From contig NZ_CP100400.1 in assembly GCF_024218795.1 (NCBI RefSeq), positions 992,001-1,056,000 on the forward strand: DNA of 64,000 nucleotides, read 5' to 3'. How positions within the stretch are numbered: the stretch's first letter is position 1; each line of letters opens with the position of its first letter. The notes beneath the pieces are model-generated. The model did not search any database. It saw only the letters and a program-made list of their open reading frames with translations, and was not told the origin of the DNA. The stretch comes from Halorussus aquaticus (GTDB lineage: Archaea; Halobacteriota; Halobacteria; Halobacteriales; Haladaptataceae). Made by a program: the position numbers and the translations under genes. Below, in pieces: positions 25,512 through 33,234 of the stretch.

Positions 25512-25853
25512 ATGGATTGGGCGTTCCTCGCTCGATTCCTCGGACAGTACACGATTCTGTTCGGGGGCGGAACGGTTGGCGTCGCGTACCTCCTCCCGAA
25601 CCCGGTGGGACCGTACGCGATACTGGCAACTATCGCTGTCGGTCTGCTCCTCATCGGGCGGTCCGCCCTCGACGGCGGCGGCGGTGCCCCGATGTCGGGC
25701 GGCAGTCCGGCCGGGTCCGCGTACGGACTGAGCGGGGGTAGCGACGGCGTGTTCGCTCCCCGGGAATCCGACGAACCGCTCGGGGCGGGTCTGCTGTTCT
25801 ACGCCATCGGACTGGTCGGGTTCGGCGTCGCCGCGCTGGTGACGCTGCTCTGA
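25512..25853 (+). CDS. small haloarchaeal membrane protein
   Basis: 113 residues. Two hydrophobic segments lie at the N-terminal half (~4-25 and ~29-50) and one at the C-terminus (~92-112, LLFYAIGLVGFGVAALVTLL). Between them is a Gly/Ser-rich loop (GGGGAPMSGGSPAG) and an acidic stretch. I do not recognise a named domain. The box ggattatgt at 25480-25488 is ~25-30 nt before the ATG, supporting an independent leaderless transcript. Confidence 0.65.
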   Translation: MDWAFLARFLGQYTILFGGGTVGVAYLLPNPVGPYAILATIAVGLLLIGRSALDGGGGAPMSGGSPAGSAYGLSGGSDGVFAPRESDEPLGAGLLFYAIGLVGFGVAALVTLL

Positions 25854-25960
25854 ACGCGCTCGGACCGTCTGCGTCTCTCTCAATACTGGCTCCCTACTGT
25901 GGTCTCTGCGCTCTAAAGGGGCCACAATGCTTTTTATACGCGCTCACCGATTCGTAGCGT

Positions 25961-26578
25961 ATGATTGACAGGATTCTCGCTTTGGGGATGTGTCTGCTCG
26001 TTCTGCTGGCGGTTCCCGGCACGTCGACGGCCACCGATAGTGACGGAGATGGGCTGAGCGACGAGTCAGAACGCGACTACCAGACGAACCCGAACGAACG
26101 GGACACCGACGGAGACGGTCTCAGCGACGGCCGTGAGGTCCACGAGTTCCATACGAATCCTGACGAGGCCGACGACGACGGTGACGGACTCACGGACAGA
26201 GCCGAACTCGAACGCCACGGCACAGACCCCGGACTCGCCGACACGGACAACGACGGACTCCTCGATGGCCACGAGATGGCGCTCCCGACGAACGCGAGCG
26301 AGCGCGATACCGATGCGGACGGGTTGACCGACCAGCGAGAACTGACTTTGGGGACGAATCCGACGACCGGAGACACTGACGACGACGGTGTTCGCGATGC
26401 CCGCGAACTAACGCTGAACCTCGACCCGACGGCGAGTGACACCGATAGGGACGTGTTCGGAGACGGAACGGAGGTCGCTCTCCCCTTCGATGCGACGGAC
26501 CGATTCACACCGTGGGGGTTCCTTCTCGGGGGCGCTCTACTTCTCCTTGCGGGCACCAAATATTGGAGAGACGAGTGA
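25961..26578 (+). CDS. surface-anchored protein with thrombospondin type 3-like calcium-binding repeats
   Basis: 205 residues. An N-terminal Sec-type signal (MIDRILALGMCLLVLLAVPG) is followed by about seven ~20-residue units with the pattern DxDGDGLSDxxExxxxTNP and DTDxDGLTD; each acidic loop is expected to bind Ca2+. The C-terminus is a single membrane helix (GFLLGGALLLLAGTKYW) and a short basic/acidic end, so the repeats would sit outside the cell. Proteins of this sort act in adhesion or as rigid spacers; the role here is unknown. TATA-like ctttttatac lies ~30 nt before the ATG. Confidence 0.8.
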   Translation: MIDRILALGMCLLVLLAVPGTSTATDSDGDGLSDESERDYQTNPNERDTDGDGLSDGREVHEFHTNPDEADDDGDGLTDRAELERHGTDPGLADTDNDGLLDGHEMALPTNASERDTDADGLTDQRELTLGTNPTTGDTDDDGVRDARELTLNLDPTASDTDRDVFGDGTEVALPFDATDRFTPWGFLLGGALLLLAGTKYWRDE

Positions 26579-26620
26579 ACCCCGGAGACCGGTGTTCACC
26601 GAGTATTGCGACTCCGCTAC

Positions 26621-27163
26621 CTACTGTTCGACGTAGTAGAGTTCCACGGAGTCACCGTTGTTGACGAGGTTACCGTCCACGCATCCGGCGTCGAACGGTA
26701 GCGTAATCGTGTCACCGTATCCGACGGTGTCAGATTTGAACGTGTACGTCGTCGAGCCACTGTTGTAGGCTCCGAGATAGTGGAAGCGGTCCTCGCTGTC
26801 CTCGTAAAACAGGGGGAGCGTTTCCGACGGGATGGAGAACTGGTCGCCGGACTGGACGATTACGGAGTCGTGTTCGAAGACCTGTCCCATTCCTCCGTCT
26901 GCCAAGTAGCGGAATCCGATAGTGTCACCGTCGACGTAGTGGCCGTCGATGCCGTTCAATTTGCTCGGCAACTCGACGGTATCACCGTACGCAACGGTGT
27001 CGGACTTGAACTGCCAGCTAGACGAACCGCTACTATCGAGGTTCTTGAGGTACTGGATTTCGTCGTCGCTCTCCTCGAACCAGAGGAACTGGCTGTAGTC
27101 TTTGACCGATACGCTTTCGCCGGTCGTCGCGATGGTGGAGTTGTGTCGGTAGTTCTCTGCCAT
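26621..27163 (-). CDS. unknown protein with a duplicated beta-rich module
   Basis: 180 residues from the ATG at 27161-27163; a longer frame to 27292 is unlikely because the leader hairpin falls inside it. Two similar halves are visible: KSDTVAYGDTVELPSKLNG with DGHYVDGDTIGFRYL, and KSDTVGYGDTITLPFDAGC with DGNLVNNGDSVELYYV. Each half is preceded by a FLWFEESDDEIQYLKNL- or LFYEDSEDRFHYLGAY-type stretch. No signal peptide, membrane helix or known motif was seen. The composition (many Tyr, Ser, Asp, Gly) suggests an all-beta protein. It lies in lower-GC DNA next to the Ca-binding-repeat gene and tRNA-Ser. Confidence 0.6.
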   Translation of the reverse strand: MAENYRHNSTIATTGESVSVKDYSQFLWFEESDDEIQYLKNLDSSGSSSWQFKSDTVAYGDTVELPSKLNGIDGHYVDGDTIGFRYLADGGMGQVFEHDSVIVQSGDQFSIPSETLPLFYEDSEDRFHYLGAYNSGSTTYTFKSDTVGYGDTITLPFDAGCVDGNLVNNGDSVELYYVEQ

Positions 27164-27203
27164 GGTTGGGGACCATTCTGATGCAGTTGTCGGACGGTTC
27201 GAC

Positions 27204-27227
27204 CTGCCGCCTGCGTCAGGGCGGCAG
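27204..27227 (-). promoter_or_regulatory. hairpin in the leader of the duplicated-module gene
   Basis: Perfect 8-bp arms (ctgccgcc 27204-27211, ggcggcag 27220-27227) around an 8-nt loop lie 41-64 nt upstream of the ATG at 27163. AT-rich sequence that could be the TATA box lies further upstream (about 27246-27256), so the hairpin would be in the transcribed leader. A cis-regulatory RNA structure or an operator are the two readings. Confidence 0.4.
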
Positions 27228-27575
27228 CATGTTGGTAGTTTGACGTATTGATAATAGGCTTTGTGGGTGGTGGAGTTTGTGGGTGCAGACACACGAAGCG
27301 GCTCTTAGTTCACTCTCGGCGTTCAGAATCTCACGCTTACGTCGGCCGAACAGCGATAGGACACTACCAACCGCTCGAACCACTCGTCGGCACGAATGGT
27401 TCACGGCACAGTTGCCTACCTCGCCGCCGAGCGTCACGCGGTCCCACGACGACTCGAAGTGTCCGCGACGTACTCGACCGACCGCATCTCTGCGCGCGAC
27501 CGCTGTTCGGTCGCCGCAAAAGAGCCTCCCGGCACTACCGAAGATGAGACTGGGCGTCGGTAACTCGCTCGAAAA
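27228..27575. other. intergenic region between unknown gene and tRNA-Ser
   Basis: About 350 nt with no convincing coding frame; the short open frames in several registers have no recognisable composition. It contains the promoter of the leftward duplicated-module gene near 27250. It is also the 3' flank of tRNA-Ser, where integrated elements often attach. I looked for a second copy of the tRNA 3' end and did not find one. Confidence 0.4.
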
Positions 27576-27657
27576 CGCCGGGACTGGGATTTGAACCCAG
27601 AACCCCGTAAGGGGACACGCTTTCCAGGCGTGCGCTTTGCCATTCGGCCATCCCGGC
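27576..27657 (-). tRNA. tRNA-Ser (anticodon GGA)
   Basis: Read on the minus strand the sequence begins GCCGGGA and ends TCCCGGC plus discriminator G, giving a 7-bp acceptor stem. The anticodon arm is CACGC-CTGGAAA-GCGTG, so the anticodon is GGA (reads UCC and UCU). A long variable arm (CCCCTTACGGGG) marks it as a class II serine tRNA, and the T-arm is CTGGG-TTCAAAT-CCCAG. The CCA end is not encoded. No intron is visible. Confidence 0.95.
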
Positions 27658-27794
27658 CCGGCCGAACGTAGTTCCGTCCGGCGCTTAAACCCTTCCCTTC
27701 ACGTCGGGCGACTGCCGACGCCCACGCCCGACCCGGTCGTCGGCATCCCCTGTGCGTGTCACGCCTCTCTGCCGTCCGCGCTCGGAGCGCCGTC

Positions 27795-28007
27795 CTACCC
27801 GAACAGGCGTCCCTCGGCCAGATACGACAGTCCCGTCGCGCCGACGCCGACGGCGAGGGCCGCGCCCGCTTTGACCGCCGGGGAGTAGCGATACCCCGTC
27901 GCCAGTTCGTACCCCTGAAGCGCGACCAGAAAGGCGAGGACGCCGACCAGTCCCCAGAGGACGCTGGCTTTCACGCGAGGTCGTACGACGATTTCTCGGA
28001 GGGACAC
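27795..28007 (-). CDS. small two-helix membrane protein
   Basis: 70 residues from a GTG at 28005-28007, with a basic N-terminus (MSLREIVVRPRVKAS), a helix ~15-33 (LWGLVGVLAFLVALQGYEL) and a second helix ~44-62 (VKAGAALAVGVGATGLSYL). No named family was recognised. It lies 19 nt after the RidA stop on the same strand and may be the last gene of an ilvA-ridA transcription unit. Confidence 0.55.
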   Translation of the reverse strand: MSLREIVVRPRVKASVLWGLVGVLAFLVALQGYELATGYRYSPAVKAGAALAVGVGATGLSYLAEGRLFG

Positions 28008-28026
28008 GGGTACTCGGCGACCCGCC

Positions 28027-28407
28027 TCAGTCGTTGGTGGCGATGGCTTCGATTTCGACGCCGACGCCCTTCGGGAGGTTGCCCGCTTCCACCGCGCTCC
28101 GGGCGGGCGGATTGTCTTGGAAGTACTCCTTGTAGGCCTCGTTCATCTCGTCGAAGTCGTCGATGTCGTCGAGGAACACCGTGACCTTCAGCACGTTCTG
28201 CATCGTCAGACCCTCCTCTTCGAGGATGGCCTTGACGTTCTCCAGACTCTGGCGGGTCTGGACCGCTATCTCCTCGTCGTCTAGCAGGTCGCCGTCGGGC
28301 GTCATCGGAATCTGGCCCGCCGTGAACACCATGTCGCCGTTGGTCGTCGCCTGACTGTACGCGCCGACCGCCTCCGGCGCGTCCTGCGTGCTGATGATTC
28401 GCTTCAT
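28027..28407 (-). CDS. ridA: RidA family 2-iminobutanoate/2-iminopropanoate deaminase
   Basis: 126 residues, the normal RidA length. Motifs GAYSQATTNGDMVFTAGQIP (~15-34) and the substrate-binding Arg in PPARSAVEAGNLPKG (~100-114) are present, with C-terminal VEIEAIA. RidA hydrolyses the reactive enamine/imine products released by PLP enzymes such as IlvA, giving 2-oxobutyrate or pyruvate and protecting other PLP enzymes. It lies directly downstream (45 nt) of an ilvA gene, so enzyme and partner are probably co-transcribed. Confidence 0.93.
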   Translation of the reverse strand: MKRIISTQDAPEAVGAYSQATTNGDMVFTAGQIPMTPDGDLLDDEEIAVQTRQSLENVKAILEEEGLTMQNVLKVTVFLDDIDDFDEMNEAYKEYFQDNPPARSAVEAGNLPKGVGVEIEAIATND

Positions 28408-28452
28408 ACCAGTTTGTTCGGGTCCGGTAACTTAAGTGTGGGCGAGAGCGTC

Positions 28453-29664
28453 CTACGCCAGTACCTCGACGTCGAACCCTTCTTCCCGGAGCGCCGAGAG
28501 CAGAGTCTCGACGTGGTCGGGACCGCGGGTTTCGAGGTCTAACTCGACCTCCGCGGCGTTCATCGCGATGTCTCTGGAGGTGCGGTCGTGCTGGATGCCG
28601 TAGATGTTCGCCCGCTGCTCTGAGATGACGTCGATGAGGTCGTCGAGCGCGCCCGGTCGGTCCTTGAGGACGGTCCGAATCTTCACGTACCGGCCGGTCT
28701 CGACCAGTCCGCGCATGACGACCGTCGTGAGAGTGTTCATGTCGATGTTGCCGCCCGAGAGGACCGGGACGATGACCTCGTCCTCGTCGTACTCGATAGC
28801 GTCCGAGAGGAGCGCCGCCAGCGGCACCGCGCCAGCGCCCTCCACGAGCGTCTTGGCGCGTTCGAGCAGGTGCGTGACCGCCACGGCGATTTCGGAGTCC
28901 GAGACCGTGACGACCTCGTCCACGCGTTCGTCGATGACCTCGAACGTCTTCCCGCCGACGCTCCGGGTGGCGATGCCGTCCGCGATGGTGTCCACGGAGG
29001 CGAGCGTGTGGACCTCGCCTTTCCGGAGCGACTGGGCCGCACTCGACGCGCCGTCGGCCTGCACGCCGACGATTCTGGCCTCGGGTTTCTGCTGCTTGAT
29101 GGCGGTCGCGACGCCCGCGATTAGCCCGCCGCCGCCGATGGGGACGACCACCGTGTCCAGTTCCGGGAGGTCTTCGACGATTTCGAGACCGATGGTCCCC
29201 TGTCCGGCCATCACCATCTCGTCGTCGAAGGCGTGGACGTACGTACGTCCCTCCTCGCGCTCTATCTCGTGGGCCTTCTCGGACGCCTCGTCGTAGTCGT
29301 CGCCGTGGAGGACGACCGTCGCGCCGTAGTCGCGGGTCGCCTTTATCTTCGAGATGGGCGCGTTCTCGGGCATCACGATGGTCGAGTCCACGCCGCTCTT
29401 GGTCGCGGCCAGTGCGACGCCCTGCGCGTGGTTGCCCGCACTGGCGGTGACGACGCCCGCGGCCTTCTCCTCGTCGGAGAGAGTCGCGATGCGGTTGGTC
29501 GCGCCCCGAATCTTGAACGACCCAGTGCGCTGGAACGTCTCCAGTTTCAGGTGGACCTCCGCGCCGGTCATGTCCGAGAACGTGTGCGAGTAGTCCAGCG
29601 GCGTCCGCCGGTCGGTCTCCTCGACCCGCGCCCGGGCGTCGAGAACGTCCGAGAGGTCAATCAT
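28453..29664 (-). CDS. ilvA: threonine ammonia-lyase (threonine dehydratase), copy 2
   Basis: 403 residues with the same design as copy 1 at 7433: PLP Lys51 in SFKIRGATNR, SAGNHAQGVA, PIGGGGLIAGVA, SGGNIDMNT, and a C-terminal ACT domain (~325-403). The two copies are similar through most of their length but differ in the ACT domain, so allosteric control may differ. This copy is followed by ridA, suggesting the main biosynthetic or detoxified threonine-degrading pair. A promoter-like AT stretch (29688-29702) precedes the start. Confidence 0.9.
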   Translation of the reverse strand: MIDLSDVLDARARVEETDRRTPLDYSHTFSDMTGAEVHLKLETFQRTGSFKIRGATNRIATLSDEEKAAGVVTASAGNHAQGVALAATKSGVDSTIVMPENAPISKIKATRDYGATVVLHGDDYDEASEKAHEIEREEGRTYVHAFDDEMVMAGQGTIGLEIVEDLPELDTVVVPIGGGGLIAGVATAIKQQKPEARIVGVQADGASSAAQSLRKGEVHTLASVDTIADGIATRSVGGKTFEVIDERVDEVVTVSDSEIAVAVTHLLERAKTLVEGAGAVPLAALLSDAIEYDEDEVIVPVLSGGNIDMNTLTTVVMRGLVETGRYVKIRTVLKDRPGALDDLIDVISEQRANIYGIQHDRTSRDIAMNAAEVELDLETRGPDHVETLLSALREEGFDVEVLA

Positions 29665-29977
29665 ACCGTGAACTACTCTCGGTATCTCTTTAACCCTTTA
29701 TCAACTCCACCCCGGACTACCGGACGCTGGCGGTCTGCCTCTCGTCTCCAATCGAGACCGCTGGACGCCGACGGACGGTACTCTTCGGAGTTGGAACAGG
29801 GGGAAAGGGGGGAAGTAGGCGCGAAGCGTGTGACGCGCAGTTGATGCGTGTCACGGCAGACACTTAAAGCCCCGGTGGACGGAGTGAAAGTAAAAACCGA
29901 AAGAAGGCGTCGCCATACCCCTGATGTCTGACGGGCGGCACACGCGATTGTCAGACGTAAAGCTGACGGCCGTTTGC
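29665..29977. other. intergenic region with short repeats
   Basis: 313 nt without a credible gene. It has the ilvA promoter at its left end. A G-run (gggggaaaggggggaag, 29798-29815) precedes gaagcgtgtgacgcg at 29823-29837; the same 15 nt recurs at 41933-41947 in another gene-free region, so a dispersed repeat is likely. Confidence 0.4.
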
Positions 29978-30370
29978 TCACTCGCGCGAGCGGAGGACGA
30001 CCCCGTTCTCGCGGACGAAGCGTCGGACTCGCTCCGGGAACGACCCCCGTCCGGGCCACTCGGTGTCCGCTCCGAGCGAGTCCGGGTCGCCGACGTAGAC
30101 GGCGACCGCCGCGTCGCTCTCGGGGGCGTCGCGCGGAACCGACACCCGGACGTACAGTCCGGTCTCGACACCCTCGTACGCGTCCAGCGCTTCGATTTCC
30201 TTCGTGCGGAGGACGCGCCCGGACACTGTCCCGCCGGGCGCGAGCGTGGGGTACCTCCCGTCGACGCGGTGGAGACCGTGGAGGGTCGCTTCACCGAGGA
30301 ACTCGTGCGCCGAGACGACGCTCGCGACTCGTTCGGGGTGGGTCAGCGTTCCGTAGACGAAGACGTCCAT
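29978..30370 (-). CDS. gamma-glutamylcyclotransferase-like protein
   Basis: 130 residues of the GGCT/AIG2 fold. The start MDVFVYGTLTHPERV contains the YGTL substrate-binding motif, and Glu66 in LDAYEGVETGLYVR is in the position of the catalytic acid. Family members cyclise gamma-glutamyl amines to 5-oxoproline or act on gamma-glutamylamino compounds; haloarchaea use gamma-glutamylcysteine as a main thiol, so a role in its turnover is possible but inferred. It is transcribed away from the MATE gene at 30470. Confidence 0.85.
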   Translation of the reverse strand: MDVFVYGTLTHPERVASVVSAHEFLGEATLHGLHRVDGRYPTLAPGGTVSGRVLRTKEIEALDAYEGVETGLYVRVSVPRDAPESDAAVAVYVGDPDSLGADTEWPGRGSFPERVRRFVRENGVVLRSRE

Positions 30371-30469
30371 GTACTGTCCTCCGGCGGTGACCGCCTAACG
30401 TTTTCTCAACGGACCCTCGGATTCGCTCGTTCCGGTACACTCAAACCGTCACCGGCGGACGAGAGATGC

Positions 30470-31903
30470 ATGGTCGAGTCCGTCCGCACTCGCCTGTTCG
30501 CCGTCTGGCGGCGCGTCCTCTCGCTATCGTGGCCCGTCATGGCCGAGCAGACGCTCCGGACGCTGATGCGGACGACCGACATCGTGGTCACGGGCCTGTT
30601 CTCGCCCGCCGCGGTCGCGGCCATCGGACTCGCGGACCTCTTCGCTCGACTGCCCCTCCGCATCGGTCTCGGACTCGGGAGCGGAGCCATCGCGCTGTCG
30701 AGTCAGGACACCGGTGCGTCGAAGACGAACCGAGCCTCCGACGCCGATGCCGACGGAGACACCGGCAGCGACGCCACGGCGAACCGCGACGAGGCCATCA
30801 CGCAGGCCATCGTCGTCGGGATTCTGGCCGGACTCCCCTTCATCCTCTTCGGCCTGTTCGCGGGCGAGGCGGCCATCGCCGCGCTTGGGGCACCGCCGGG
30901 CGTCGCCGAGATGGGCGGCACCTACCTCGCGATTATCTTCGCCACCGCACCGGCGCGCCACGTGGCGCTCATCGCCGCGCGCTCGCTGCAGGGCACCGGA
31001 GACACCCGGACGCCGATGTACGTCAACGTCGTCTCGAACCTCCTCAACATCGTCGGCACTGTCGCGCTGGGACTGGGCGTCGGTCCTGCGCCTCGACTCG
31101 AAATCGTCGGCGTCGGCGTCGCCACCGCGTTCGGCAACCTGTTCACCGCGGTCGCACTGCTCGCGGCCATCCGCGGCCCGTGGGCCGCCGCGTCGTTCGC
31201 CCGGCCGACCGACACCACCATCGCCAAGCAACTGCTCGAAGTCAGCGCGCCCAGAATCGCGGAGGGTCTCGCTGCGACCGTCGCGGAGTTCCCGTTCAAC
31301 GCCATCCTGCTGTCGTTCGGCACCGAGGTCAACGCCGCCTACCAGATCGGCCGCCGGATGCACCAGCAAGTGACGAGTCCGCTCTCGCGGGGGTACCACG
31401 TCGCCGCGAGCGTGGTCGTCGGGCAGGCGCTCGGCGCGGGCGACCCCGACCGCGCCCGGTTCGACGGGTGGGCGAGTTCGGCGCTCGGTCTCGTGACGGT
31501 CGGCACCATCGGTCTCGCGCTGTTCTTCGGTGCCGAGCAGTTCGTCCGCCTGTTCACCGACGACCCCGCGACCCTCGAATACGCGGCGGACTTCGCCCGC
31601 GTCTACGGTCTCGCCTCGCCGTTCCTCGTCGTCTACGTCGTCCTCTCGGGGGCCTTGCAGGGCGGGAGCGACACCCGAACGCCCTTCGTCGCGCGGACCA
31701 CGGGGATGTTCGGCTTCATGGTCGGGTTCTCGTGGCTGTTCGGCGTCCGACTCGGCTACGGCGTCGAGGCGGTCTACGCGGGCATCGTCCTCTACTTCGT
31801 CTGGTCGCTCCTCGTCGTGGCGGCGGGATTCCGCTGGGGCGGGTGGGCCGCGAAGGCGGCCGCGATGATGGAGGAACGAGGGAGCGTGGAGGAAGCGTCG
31901 TGA
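30470..31903 (+). CDS. MATE family efflux transporter
   Basis: 477 residues from ATG 30470; the frame continues open upstream over the divergent gene but without family sequence. Twelve helices are expected, with typical stretches SLSWPVMAEQTLRTLMRTTD, AARSLQGTGDTRTPMYVNVV and SGALQGGSDTRTPFVA, the last two being the corresponding loops of the two halves. An odd hydrophilic loop (~80-108, rich in Asp, Thr and Ala) interrupts the first helix bundle and is probably a lineage-specific insertion facing outside. It exports an unknown compound with Na+ or H+ exchange. Another, truncated MATE gene is at 1-740. Confidence 0.88.
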   Translation: MVESVRTRLFAVWRRVLSLSWPVMAEQTLRTLMRTTDIVVTGLFSPAAVAAIGLADLFARLPLRIGLGLGSGAIALSSQDTGASKTNRASDADADGDTGSDATANRDEAITQAIVVGILAGLPFILFGLFAGEAAIAALGAPPGVAEMGGTYLAIIFATAPARHVALIAARSLQGTGDTRTPMYVNVVSNLLNIVGTVALGLGVGPAPRLEIVGVGVATAFGNLFTAVALLAAIRGPWAAASFARPTDTTIAKQLLEVSAPRIAEGLAATVAEFPFNAILLSFGTEVNAAYQIGRRMHQQVTSPLSRGYHVAASVVVGQALGAGDPDRARFDGWASSALGLVTVGTIGLALFFGAEQFVRLFTDDPATLEYAADFARVYGLASPFLVVYVVLSGALQGGSDTRTPFVARTTGMFGFMVGFSWLFGVRLGYGVEAVYAGIVLYFVWSLLVVAAGFRWGGWAAKAAAMMEERGSVEEAS

Positions 31904-31981
31904 AGGGAACTGAATCGCTCTGGAGTGCCGGAGTTAGACGACTCGATAACCGCGAAAGAAAAGGCGGCGACAGTTACGATT

Positions 31982-33121
31982 CTACCGCTCGTCGATGGGA
32001 ACCCAGTCCTCCTGCTTCGACCCGGTGTACTTCGCGCGAGGCCGAATCAGGCGGTTGTCGTCGTACTGCTCCAGCACGTGGCCGATCCACCCGCCGACCC
32101 GCGACATGGCGAAGATGGGGGTGTAGAGGTCGATGGGGATGCCCATCTGGTAGTAGGTCGAGGCCGAGTAGAAGTCCACGTTCGGCGCGAGACCCTTCTC
32201 GTCTCGCATGTACTCCTCGATTTCGACCGACATCTCGTACCACTTGGTGTCGCCCGCGGCCTCGCCGAGTTCCTCGCTCTTCTCGCCGAGAATCTTGGCG
32301 CGGGGGTCCTTGACGTTGTAGACGCGGTGGCCGAAGCCCATGATGCGGTCGCCGCGGTCGAGGGCGTCGTCCACCCACGTCTTGGTGCCCTTGCCGCTCT
32401 CGTCTATCTCCTTCAGCATCTTCATCACGTTCGCGTTCGCGCCGCCGTGGAGCGGTCCGGCGAGGGTACCGACCGCGCTCGTGATGGCGCTGTGCAGGTC
32501 CGACAGCGTGGAGGACGTGACCATCGAGGAGAACGTCGAGGCGTTCAGACCGTGGTCGGCGTGGAGAACCAGCGCCATGTCGAACGTCTCGGCCAGCACC
32601 TCGTCGGGTTCCTCGTCGTTGAGCATGTAGAGGAAGTTCTCGGCGTGGCCGAGGTCCTTACGCGGTTCGACGGGGTCGTTCCCGTTCCGGATGCGCTTGA
32701 ACGCCGCGACGAGGGTCGGGACCTTCGCGGTGATGCGCCGTCCCTTCCGGAGGTTGACCTCGCGGTCGGTCGGTTCGGCGTCGGCGTCCTCGGGGTCGTA
32801 AGCCGAGAGCATCGACACCGCGGTCCGGACCGCGGCCATCGGCTGTTCGTCGGCCTCGGCGAGCTTTCGGACGGTGTCGAGCACGTCCTCGTCGAGTTCT
32901 CGCTCCTCGGCCATCGACTCGGAGAAGTCGGCGAGTTCGTCACGTGTGGGGAGTTCGCCGTGCCAGAGCAGGTAAAGTACCTCCTCGTAGCTCGCGTTCC
33001 GGGCGAGATCTTCGATTTCGTATCCGCGGTAGATGAGGCGACCTTCGTCGCCATTGATGAAGCTGAGTCCTGATTCTGCGACGACGACGCCCTCCAGCCC
33101 TCTCTTGACCTCTTCTGACAT
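31982..33121 (-). CDS. citZ: citrate synthase
   Basis: 379 residues, the size of the archaeal/Gram-positive type. Catalytic blocks are visible: the HADHGLNAST region, the His of GPLHGGANANVMKM (~220-235), the His of MGFGHRVYNVKDPRA (~265-280) and the C-terminal Arg segment. It condenses acetyl-CoA and oxaloacetate to start the TCA cycle. 2-methylcitrate synthase cannot be fully excluded. It converges on the MATE gene and has its own upstream region shared with the divergent PhoU/TrkA-C gene. Confidence 0.95.
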   Translation of the reverse strand: MSEEVKRGLEGVVVAESGLSFINGDEGRLIYRGYEIEDLARNASYEEVLYLLWHGELPTRDELADFSESMAEERELDEDVLDTVRKLAEADEQPMAAVRTAVSMLSAYDPEDADAEPTDREVNLRKGRRITAKVPTLVAAFKRIRNGNDPVEPRKDLGHAENFLYMLNDEEPDEVLAETFDMALVLHADHGLNASTFSSMVTSSTLSDLHSAITSAVGTLAGPLHGGANANVMKMLKEIDESGKGTKTWVDDALDRGDRIMGFGHRVYNVKDPRAKILGEKSEELGEAAGDTKWYEMSVEIEEYMRDEKGLAPNVDFYSASTYYQMGIPIDLYTPIFAMSRVGGWIGHVLEQYDDNRLIRPRAKYTGSKQEDWVPIDER

Positions 33122-33234
33122 ACCCTGATACTTCTCGGCAAGACCGGAAAAGGATTATCTTTCGTTTCGGTCTCGCCGGATTCCCATCCAAAACCCTACG
33201 AACGTTTTTATCTGGAGGCGCACAACGTCGTCGT

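Noticed and set aside
27216..27437. 73-residue leftward frame upstream of the duplicated-module gene.
   Set aside because: Composition is not protein-like, it overlaps the leader hairpin and no start signal supports it.
26600..27600. Integrated element next to tRNA-Ser.
   Set aside because: No integrase and no second copy of the tRNA 3' end were found in the window, so it is reported only as a weak possibility, not as a mobile element.
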